A stretch of DNA of 28,103 nucleotides from Clostridia bacterium (GTDB taxonomy: Bacteria > Bacillota_A > Clostridia > Oscillospirales > CAG-272). Shown here piece after piece: positions 22,525-28,103 of the stretch; within the stretch, counting starts at the first letter, position 1, and each line of letters begins with the position of its first letter. Position numbers and translations under genes: made by a program. The notes under the pieces are model-generated. The model saw only the letters and a list, made by a program, of their open reading frames with translations, was not told the origin of the DNA and made no database searches. The DNA lies in contig JAFTRQ010000167.1 of assembly GCA_017462125.1 (NCBI GenBank), positions 1-28,103 of the forward strand. Direction: 5' to 3'.

Positions 22525-24855
22525 TTACTCGAAAATATCTCCTGAGTCCTCGTAATCCACCGCAAACGTGGTGTATTTGACCGTGAATTGCGAACAATTA
22601 TCAATGATTGCACTGCTTGCACCAATAGCAATAAACCATGCCTTGATGTCTTGGGTCTGTTGGTTGGGCTCGTAGCGATCCACCGAAAGTATGATTTCGC
22701 TGCTGCCATCATCTCGCTGAAATTCCAGCAAGGCGCAGGATGCGATCTCGTACCGTATCGATCCGCTTCCCTCGATCAGATAGGTCAGGATCAATTCGTT
22801 TTTATCGAAATAGTTGTCGGGAAGGTCGAAAAGCTTACCTGTGCCGTCGGGGCAAACCAATTTATACAGCGCGTCAAGCTCCTCGTGAGAGCTGATCTTC
22901 AGGATCGGCGCCTCTCCGCCTGCAACGTCCTCCTTGTTGATCACGTATTGCTCAAAGAGCTGATCTGCATTTTCAAGCCAAGGCATTGCCAAGCAATTTG
23001 AATAAGAGGGAGTAAACTCTATCGGTAAAACGACGTCTGTAAATTGAACGCTGTATATGCTGTCGGGCGTGGCGGCTTCCTTGGGCAATCCCGTTACGAT
23101 GAACCAACATTTTTCGTCTTCTGTAAACATATATGGGCATCTTGCGTCGATGTTGACGGTCAGTTGAGAAGTGTCTTGATTTCGCAAAAGAGTAGCTTCG
23201 CGAACGTCGTATTCAATCATTCCGCTTCCGGCGGTCTCATGGGTTATGATCAAGCAGTTTTCATCGAAAAATCCCTCGGGAAGCGAAGGTGAGAACGCCA
23301 ACCTGCTGCTGAGGCAAACGGCCTTGAATGCCGCAAGCTCCTCCTCGGAGCCTATCCGCATCATAGTGGGACCGTAGGGCTTTTGATCCTTTTGCGTTAC
23401 CAAAAAGTCGGCAAACAGCCTACGGATATCCTCGGGCTCATACATTAACGACACTTCGATGCTGTCTTCATAAACGAGCTCTACCGATTCCTTTTGTCCT
23501 AACACCTCTTCGTCAAGGATATCCGTCACCGTTCCCATAAAGATTGGCAGACAGGTCTCACTGTCCACAATCATATAGACGAACGGACGGTTCAGTGTAA
23601 CCGAATATGCGGGCGGCATCGGGATGCTTTCGGGGATTCCCTCTACTGCGGTGACCGCGGCTGCGCGGGTTCCCGCCTCTGTCAGCTCAATGACGGTCTT
23701 GTGAAGCACGCGGCTGATTGCAAGATCGCCCGAAGAACAGCTTCCGATGCCCGAAAAATCTGCTCTCTGTCCCAAAAAGCAACGGCTAAGACCCATTGCC
23801 TGCAAAGTGTTGGCAAAATTTGCGCTGTACTCATACTTGAATTTCGGAATGCTCACGCCCACCGACACTCGGAGAGGATTGTTGATCATTGCATACAGCT
23901 TCTGCGCATCTAACTGCGCTACGTATTGCTCAAGAGAAACGTCCTCTGTCGGAAGCATGGCGACGAAGCAATAGTTGCCCTCGTAATACTTCACAAAGCC
24001 CTGTGCCAGCCCGTCATTCAGATATCCGTATTCCTCGGAATTCAGCATATCTACCTTTTTCAGGATGCCGTCAATTGTCAGAAATTCGTCGCTTTCAACG
24101 TTATTATCTTGATATTGAGATGCCCATTTGGCGTCAAAAACCAACGCGTTGATCAGGTATAAAACGGCCTCGGGATCAAGCTCGTCGAAAAGCTTTTTGA
24201 TCATACCGTCGGTGTTCTGATCGACCCAAGCGTTGATCTCATCTGCCGTTGCCTGATCGAAGGGGCGCGCGTGAACGTCAGCCTTATAATACTGCGCCGT
24301 AAGATCGGTAAACTCTTTGCGCAGAGTGATCTCATTTTCCTTGAGCCAGATCGAGTTGGCAATATACAGCTTTGCTCTGTCGCGGGACGTAAGGCTTTCT
24401 GCATAATTTTGGAACTCCTCGTTCAGCTCGGAAATAGGAAGTCCTAACAGCTCCTCAAGCTCGGCAAGAGTTTCGCCCTCGGCGCCGTTTGCCGTCATAG
24501 CAAGAGCCAGGGCTACCGATAAGGGAGAGATCAGCAAGGAATCGTTACCCTCCTGTTGATTTAAAGATTCCTTGAAAAGCTCCAAAGCAAACGCGAACTG
24601 TGTGGAAACGAACTCGCTTGCGGGAGGATCATATTCTACGGGGATCGTAATAGGGGGTTGCTTCGTAATGCTTTGAGTCTCTGTCTCGGTTTCATTTTTC
24701 TGCCCTGAGTCTGTTTCGGTAGCAGTGTTGCCTTCATTTTCTGCGGTGTCTTCAAAAATAACGTTTTCATTCAGATCGCATGCCGCAAGGGATGCAATTG
24801 TGCCAAACAGTATGGTAAGGCATAATAAAATGCCGGTCAGTCGATACAGCTTCAT
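22525..24855 (-). CDS. Serpin lipoprotein with two C-terminal repeat domains
   Basis: This is a 776-residue surface-anchored serine/cysteine protease inhibitor. The signal peptide has lipobox L-A-A-C (C26) and is followed by a Glu/Thr/Asn-rich linker. Residues 83-446 are a full serpin: SLLISPLSVALALAMTANGA, LYIANSIWL, an NALVFDAKW-type strand, and the C-terminal signature NRPFVYMIVDSETCLPIFMG. The hinge E393-A-G-T-R-A-A-A is short-side-chain rich, as in inhibitory serpins, although R at P13 is unusual. Counting from the hinge puts E409-S410 at P1-P1'; M413 is another candidate. Residues 496-613 and 646-766 are two copies of an unrelated domain (shared LP-x-x-F/Y-FD-x-N-x-LI, then GSG-x-I-x-Y). 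The start at 24855 follows AGGAGGA. The gene lies 18 bp after the anti-sigma-like gene, at the end of the sigma operon. No clear terminator is seen at its end. Confidence 0.93.
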   Translation of the reverse strand: MKLYRLTGILLCLTILFGTIASLAACDLNENVIFEDTAENEGNTATETDSGQKNETETETQSITKQPPITIPVEYDPPASEFVSTQFAFALELFKESLNQQEGNDSLLISPLSVALALAMTANGAEGETLAELEELLGLPISELNEEFQNYAESLTSRDRAKLYIANSIWLKENEITLRKEFTDLTAQYYKADVHARPFDQATADEINAWVDQNTDGMIKKLFDELDPEAVLYLINALVFDAKWASQYQDNNVESDEFLTIDGILKKVDMLNSEEYGYLNDGLAQGFVKYYEGNYCFVAMLPTEDVSLEQYVAQLDAQKLYAMINNPLRVSVGVSIPKFKYEYSANFANTLQAMGLSRCFLGQRADFSGIGSCSSGDLAISRVLHKTVIELTEAGTRAAAVTAVEGIPESIPMPPAYSVTLNRPFVYMIVDSETCLPIFMGTVTDILDEEVLGQKESVELVYEDSIEVSLMYEPEDIRRLFADFLVTQKDQKPYGPTMMRIGSEEELAAFKAVCLSSRLAFSPSLPEGFFDENCLIITHETAGSGMIEYDVREATLLRNQDTSQLTVNIDARCPYMFTEDEKCWFIVTGLPKEAATPDSIYSVQFTDVVLPIEFTPSYSNCLAMPWLENADQLFEQYVINKEDVAGGEAPILKISSHEELDALYKLVCPDGTGKLFDLPDNYFDKNELILTYLIEGSGSIRYEIASCALLEFQRDDGSSEIILSVDRYEPNQQTQDIKAWFIAIGASSAIIDNCSQFTVKYTTFAVDYEDSGDIFE

Positions 24856-24873
24856 AAAAATTCCTCCTGACAA

Positions 24874-25737
24874 TTAGTTTTCAAGGCTTTCTAAAAGGTT
24901 GTTCAAGCGCTCTGCAAGCTCGGCATATTTCATAGCGTCAAGCGCGTAGTGAACCGTCTTCCCTTCCTCTGTAGTGATAGAAATAATATAAACCAGGTCG
25001 GTGTCCGATACGCTTTGAGAGAGCTCGGTGCTGCTGAACTGATAGCCCATGGTAGCCTCTTCCTTAAAATCGGTCGTGCTACCGGTGGTTTCGCACAGAT
25101 CCTCGGGCGGTAAACTCTCCGATTCCATGCTTTCCGAGGGCGCAATGGTGCCTTCCTCCGGGCAATCGGTTTCGGAATGGCTGTTGTTGTAGCTCTTTTC
25201 CGGAGCGGTGTTTTCAGGGAGACTTGGCACTGTTCCTTCGGGAGATTCGGTCCTTTCCTCGAGCCATTCCTCGGTTTCCCATAGCTCGTCTTCGGGAATC
25301 GTTGTGTCGGAAGGTGTGTCGGTCGTTTCGGTTTCATATACGCTTCTCGAGTAAGTGTACCAGCCGTTGTCGCTGTCCGAAAACAGAAAAGCCTCCTGAT
25401 TAGCCTCGATAAAGGAAAGCAACCTCTCGGCATCCTCGGTGCTGTTGATCTCGAGCGTGCCGTCGGGGAGCGTTGATAAGGCCGAGCCCTCATCCCGTAT
25501 GTTTCCCTTTAAAGGAAGCCTTACGGACAGAAGCGCGGGAGCGGACGGTACGTAGCTCTCCTCGCTTTCGGAAACGATATCGGAAGGCTTGCCGAAAATT
25601 CCAACTGCCGTCAGTAATCCAAAGCAGATAATAAAGGAGGCACCGGTCATCAGCATTCTCTGCCGTGCCTTTTTTCTTCTTATTAAGTTTACCTTGCGCC
25701 GCTCAAGCTCTGCGCAAAATTCTTCGTGTGATCTCAT
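24874..25737 (-). CDS. Putative membrane anti-sigma factor
   Basis: This 287-residue single-pass membrane protein has a short cytoplasmic N-terminus (MRSHEEFCAELERRKVNLIRRKKARQR), one membrane segment (about 29-48) and a large outside domain. The outside part contains a Ser/Glu/Thr/Pro-rich stretch (about 130-225). It ends in a folded segment, VSDTDLVYIISITTEEGKTVHYALDAMKYAELAERLNNLLESLE. Its ATG overlaps the stop codon of the ECF sigma gene (ATGA), the usual coupling of a sigma factor with its membrane anti-sigma factor. No zinc anti-sigma motif (HxxxCxxC) is seen, so the role rests on gene order and topology. The outer domain may sense a cell-surface signal. Confidence 0.65.
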   Translation of the reverse strand: MRSHEEFCAELERRKVNLIRRKKARQRMLMTGASFIICFGLLTAVGIFGKPSDIVSESEESYVPSAPALLSVRLPLKGNIRDEGSALSTLPDGTLEINSTEDAERLLSFIEANQEAFLFSDSDNGWYTYSRSVYETETTDTPSDTTIPEDELWETEEWLEERTESPEGTVPSLPENTAPEKSYNNSHSETDCPEEGTIAPSESMESESLPPEDLCETTGSTTDFKEEATMGYQFSSTELSQSVSDTDLVYIISITTEEGKTVHYALDAMKYAELAERLNNLLESLEN

Positions 25738-26279
25738 TTTAAGATACCTCTCTCTACGATCATGGAACGCAATTCCGCTTTCGCGCGATATAAAAGATTG
25801 TCTACCTGCTTTTTGTTCAGCTTCATAACCCTTGCCGCTTCTTCATAAGACAGCTGCTCGAAATATACCAGATAGATGACAGTCCTCATCTTTTCGGGTA
25901 ATTTTGCGATTGCCTTGCGGACTTCCCTGTTCTGCTCGTCCCGCAGAAAATCCTCATCAACCGATAGCTCCGTTGACAGATAAGGCTCCGCATCCTCAAG
26001 CGCGACCGTTGCATGTCTTGCGCGGTGCCGTATGTAGTCGATGGCGCGGCTTCTGCCCAGCATATAAAGGTAGGTCTTCAACGTTACCTTGAAGTTGTAT
26101 CGGCGGTTGACTGCCAGCTCGGCAAACACGTCGATAGCAACGTCCTCCGCGGCATGGTAGTCTCGGGTGATCCCCGCGATAAATAGGGTCAAGGGTTCAC
26201 GGTATTCTTTTACGATCTGCTCGAAAGCGGTCTCGTCACCATCAAGGTATCGGCGGTAGCTACTTGCGCCGTTGTCCAT
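25734..26279 (-). CDS. ECF-type RNA polymerase sigma factor
   Basis: This 181-residue sigma-70 family protein contains only regions 2 and 4, as ECF factors do. Region 2 spans about 10-90, with FEQIVKEYREPLTLFIAGITRDYHAAEDVAIDVFAEL and the core-binding and -10 recognition helix around KTYLYMLGRSRAIDYIRHRAR. Region 4 spans about 115-175, with LPEKMRTVIYLVYFEQLSYEEAARVMKLNKKQVDNLLYRAKAELR, whose last helix reads the -35. It is the first gene of the sigma/anti-sigma/serpin operon, overlapping the second gene by four bases. AAAGG lies about ten bases before the ATG, and a housekeeping promoter is at 26373-26401. It presumably activates envelope-stress or host-contact genes, possibly including its own operon. 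Confidence 0.93.
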   Translation of the reverse strand: MDNGASSYRRYLDGDETAFEQIVKEYREPLTLFIAGITRDYHAAEDVAIDVFAELAVNRRYNFKVTLKTYLYMLGRSRAIDYIRHRARHATVALEDAEPYLSTELSVDEDFLRDEQNREVRKAIAKLPEKMRTVIYLVYFEQLSYEEAARVMKLNKKQVDNLLYRAKAELRSMIVERGILK

Positions 26280-26372
26280 ATGGTACGTTACCTTTCAAGT
26301 TTTTTGGTTCGCTAATTATACGAAAAAAGCGATCGAAATCCTTATGGTTTTCCAAAAAATTTTTTCACTTAT

Positions 26373-26401
26373 ATTATACCACTCAAAGCAACGGAAATCA
26401 A
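26373..26401 (-). promoter_or_regulatory. Promoter of the sigma/anti-sigma/serpin operon
   Basis: Minus strand: TTGATT (26396-26401), a 17-bp spacer and TATAAT (26373-26378). It is a sigma-A type promoter; no second, ECF-type promoter was recognised by eye. Confidence 0.75.
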
Positions 26402-26410
26402 TAGAAAATC

Positions 26411-26439
26411 GGACTGCCACGGTTTTGACGTGGCAGTCC
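26411..26439. terminator. Terminator of the M23 gene
   Basis: GGACTGCCACG (26411-26421) pairs with CGTGGCAGTCC (26429-26439). The minus strand then runs GATTTTC. The element abuts the promoter of the sigma operon. Confidence 0.75.
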
Positions 26440-26453
26440 TTTTAGAAAAGCGT

Positions 26454-27245
26454 TTATTTTTCTGCAATGACCTCTGTTGCCGCCTCGGTGACGGCAGAGG
26501 ATTCGTAAGAGGTGTCGCGGCTTAAGGTAAGCTTTGCCTCCTCGCTGAAATAATCGGTGGGATCAACGGCAAGACCGTTTACCGTCATTTCAATGTGAAG
26601 ATGAGGCTCATCGGCAAGCTCTGCAATGGCGGATTCGCCCACTCTGCCGAGCTGCTGACCGCACTTGATCTCCGCATCCTCCTCGATACCCGCGGAAAGC
26701 ACGGGATCAAGGTTCTTATAGAAGGTGAAGATCTCATCGCCGTGAGAGACGGCAATGCATCTGCCCATCAGCGCATCATCCCAAATCTTTGCGACAACAC
26801 CGTCCGCCGCGGCGAAAACGGGAGCGCCCTCTTCGGTAGCAATATCAACGCCAAGGTGCACTCTGTAGTCTCCCATGGTATCGGACCAGACCTGAAGCGT
26901 TGCATCGTGACCCTTGGAAATAGAGCCGCTTACAGGAAGAGCAAGCTCAAAGACCTCGGGCTCAGCTCCGACGGGTGCTTCGCTTTCCTCGTTGTGCGTA
27001 GGCGCATCGATGGTTCCGTTTACGATCTCATTGTTGTTGCTGTCGGTTACTGCCTCGGTCTGCTGATTGCCGGTATCACCGCTCTCTACGGCATACTTTT
27101 TCTTGGCGCGATTTGTGGCAATGCTGACAGACAGCACCACGGCAAGCGCAAGCACAAGGCACAGCGACACGGCTACTACACCGCGGCGGCGTGACAGCTC
27201 CTTGCATTTTTTAGCAAAATTGCTTTCTTTGAATTTTTCCCACAT
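26454..27245 (-). CDS. M23 (LytM) family membrane protein, SpoIIQ-like
   Basis: This 263-residue protein has a cytoplasmic basic start, one membrane segment (about 22-44), a polar linker and an extracytoplasmic LytM domain (about 105-235). The zinc ligands H130 and D134 (HLGVD) and the H-x-H pair H215/H217 (HLHIEM) are all present. The usual catalytic His of the YAHL block is replaced by Asn (YKNL, N178), so hydrolysis is doubtful. Single-pass LytM proteins with a degenerate active site and this size are typical of SpoIIQ, the forespore half of the SpoIIQ-SpoIIIAH channel, which makes that the favoured identity. A divisome-type M23 protein is the alternative. The start at 27245 is chosen because AAAAGGAGAT precedes it; an in-frame ATG at 27275 has no such site. 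Confidence 0.8.
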   Translation of the reverse strand: MWEKFKESNFAKKCKELSRRRGVVAVSLCLVLALAVVLSVSIATNRAKKKYAVESGDTGNQQTEAVTDSNNNEIVNGTIDAPTHNEESEAPVGAEPEVFELALPVSGSISKGHDATLQVWSDTMGDYRVHLGVDIATEEGAPVFAAADGVVAKIWDDALMGRCIAVSHGDEIFTFYKNLDPVLSAGIEEDAEIKCGQQLGRVGESAIAELADEPHLHIEMTVNGLAVDPTDYFSEEAKLTLSRDTSYESSAVTEAATEVIAEK

Positions 27246-27354
27246 ATTCAAATCTCCTTTTTGTGAATCTTCCACCTTTGCGAGGTGGGTGCAGACTTAT
27301 TCTCTGCCAATCCGTCCTCTTTTATGCAGACGTGGGAAAATATTTATAAAAATA

Positions 27355-27387
27355 CGGAGGAAACGACGCTTTCGCGCAGTTCCTCCG
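27355..27387 (-). terminator. Terminator of the DUF378 gene
   Basis: CGGAGGAA pairs with TTCCTCCG (27380-27387 with 27355-27362), with an inner GCGCGAAAGCG loop structure, and TATTTTTATA follows on the minus strand. Confidence 0.7.
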
Positions 27388-27401
27388 CATATTCCGAGTG
27401 A

Positions 27402-27620
27402 TCAGCTCTCTTCGATAGCGTCGAAGCTTTCTCTTGCGCGGAAGATCAGCGAGATGCACCATACGCCCGCCAGAGCAACGATCGTGTAAATGATCCTGCT
27501 GACGACGGACATCGGTCCACCGCATATCCATGCAACAATGTCAAAGTTGAAAATGCCGATGCTACCCCAGTTGAGAGCGCCGATCACCGTCAGAATAAGA
27601 GCGATTCTATCAATAATCAT
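27402..27620 (-). CDS. DUF378 family small membrane protein
   Basis: This 72-residue protein has two membrane segments and the family pattern DRIALILTVIGALNWGSIGIFNFDIVAWI, with the diagnostic G-A-x-N-W-G-x-x-G, followed by a second hydrophobic stretch (IIYTIVALAGVWCISLIF). The length and order match the roughly 70-residue family found in Firmicutes (YuzA-like). The function is unknown. AGAGGT stands before the ATG. It is transcribed alone, upstream of the M23 gene and separated from it by its own terminator. Confidence 0.9.
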   Translation of the reverse strand: MIIDRIALILTVIGALNWGSIGIFNFDIVAWICGGPMSVVSRIIYTIVALAGVWCISLIFRARESFDAIEES

Positions 27621-27831
27621 AGTAAAAACCTCTTTTTGCGGAGATAATATACGTATATAGTTCTCAAAGGCTTTGTTTGAGGATCATATAACAATATTAT
27701 TCGCAAGGTGATCTTTTTGCCCGTGGATCGGGCTGTTATTATTCTGCCACAAGAGTGCTTTTTTATACGCCGAGAAAATTTTGGCTGCGATCAACTTGGC
27801 TTTTTGAAAAATTCTTTTTCTTGATTGGGTA

Positions 27832-27860
27832 TTGACATTTTTCGGATTGTTTGGTATAAT
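27832..27860 (+). promoter_or_regulatory. Consensus sigma-A promoter in front of the tRNA-Pro half gene
   Basis: TTGACA (27832-27837), a 17-bp spacer and TATAAT (27855-27860) match consensus exactly. Transcription would start about 20 bases before the tRNA-like sequence. The stretch 27621-27831 shows nothing else I can support. Confidence 0.85.
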
Positions 27861-27888
27861 AATTTAGGCAAATCAATCGTATATTCTC

Positions 27889-27931
27889 CGGGGTGTGGCG
27901 CAGTTGGTAGCGCGCGACGTTTGGGAGCGTG
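27889..27931 (+). pseudogene. 5' half of a tRNA-Pro(UGG)
   Basis: The acceptor strand CGGGGTG, the TG at positions 8-9, a paired D-stem GCGC/GCGC around AGTTGGTA, and the anticodon loop TTTGGGA with TGG at 27922-27924 are those of tRNA-Pro. The 3' strand of the anticodon stem (GCGTG) no longer pairs with CGACG. No variable loop, T-arm or CACCCCG acceptor partner follows. The copy is therefore truncated, although its promoter is intact. Confidence 0.7.
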
Positions 27932-28028
27932 CAGGCAGTTTCTGTCTTTTCATTTTCGGGAGGCCCGAAATCCCTTGTAAACACTGACTTTTTCGGGTGT
28001 TTCACTTTTCAAAAATCTCGCAACAAAG

Positions 28029-28052
28029 TGGTTTGACCACAGATTTGACCAC
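28029..28052. other. TTTGACCAC tandem motif, possible integrase-tail or attachment-site vestige
   Basis: TTTGACCAC occurs twice (28032-28040, 28044-28052). On the minus strand it reads V-V-K-S-V-V-K-P-L and stops ten codons later at 28009-28011, with a stop codon immediately upstream. Such repeated Val-Val-Lys tails resemble the ends of some clostridial tyrosine integrases that sit next to tRNA genes. This is an impression, not a match. Confidence 0.25.
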
Positions 28053-28076
28053 TTACGGAAAAATTTAATACAATAT

Positions 28077-28103
28077 CGGGGTGTAGCGAAGCTGGTATCG
28101 CAC
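28077..28103 (+). tRNA. Partial tRNA, probably tRNA-Pro, cut by the window edge
   Basis: CGGGGTG, TA, and a D-stem GCGA/TCGC around AGCTGGTA fit positions 1-26 of a tRNA-Pro. The C1 start is rare outside tRNA-Pro. The anticodon lies beyond the window, so the isoacceptor is unknown. Confidence 0.6.

Noticed and set aside
27763..28005. 80-codon minus-strand frame across the tRNA-Pro region
   Set aside because: It is antisense to the tRNA-like sequence and its promoter, with no ribosome binding site and unlikely composition.
28045..28074. TTGACC and TACAAT as a promoter for the second tRNA-like gene
   Set aside because: The -10 ends only two bases before the tRNA start, leaving no room for transcription initiation ahead of it; the spacing is also 18 bp with two imperfect hexamers.
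27889..28103. Intron in a tRNA-Pro gene
   Set aside because: The DNA after the anticodon loop shows no group I intron core and runs into a new tRNA 5' end instead of a matching 3' half.

Overview
The window looks like a chromosomal segment of an uncultured, probably gut-dwelling, spore-forming member of the Clostridia. The reasons are many lipoproteins with Glu/Thr-rich linkers behind a lipobox, AGGAGG-type ribosome binding sites, TTGACA-17-TATAAT promoters, a clostridial-style NADP glutamate dehydrogenase, Mini-RNase III, a SpoIIQ-like M23 protein, and DUF1934 and DUF378 proteins. The assignment is by eye; no database was searched. Base composition is intermediate except for a clearly AT-rich island at about 13.4-17.7 kb.

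Layout. (1) 0.1-3.9 kb, minus strand: an AraC regulator, a ThuA-like protein, a Gfo/Idh/MocA oxidoreductase and a DMT permease form a sugar-type catabolic cluster transcribed from one promoter. (2) 4.0-5.6 kb: gdhA with its own promoter and a long terminator hairpin. (3) 5.6-9.9 kb: two large lipoproteins on opposite strands around a DUF1934 protein. (4) 10-12.7 kb: asnS, divergent from an mrnC-cyclophilin operon. (5) 12.7-17.7 kb: an AT-rich accessory island with three lipoprotein genes and a secreted DNRLRE-ricin-metalloprotease gene. The three transcription units share one promoter/leader sequence. Two copies are near-identical 205-bp direct repeats and the third is diverged. The metalloprotease gene carries two single-base homopolymer frameshifts. 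(6) 17.8-21.1 kb, plus strand: a DUF11-type protein without a signal peptide, a sugar phosphate isomerase/epimerase plus GH43-like glycosidase operon, and a small membrane protein behind a promoter with a perfect palindrome. (7) 21.1-22.5 kb: a parallel beta-helix protein. (8) 22.5-26.4 kb: an ECF sigma factor, its putative membrane anti-sigma factor and a serpin lipoprotein with two extra C-terminal repeat domains, in one tight operon. (9) 26.4-28.1 kb: a SpoIIQ-like M23 protein, a DUF378 membrane protein, a 5' half of a tRNA-Pro behind a perfect promoter, and the first 27 bases of a second tRNA-Pro-like gene.

How the genes may work together. Carbohydrate genes (AraC/ThuA/Gfo-Idh, SIS/GH43, beta-helix) alternate with cell-surface genes. 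The surface set includes both a secreted protease and a surface-anchored serpin, the latter apparently under its own ECF sigma/anti-sigma pair. The best candidates for an undescribed system are the repeat-flanked lipoprotein/metalloprotease island and the sigma/anti-sigma/serpin operon.
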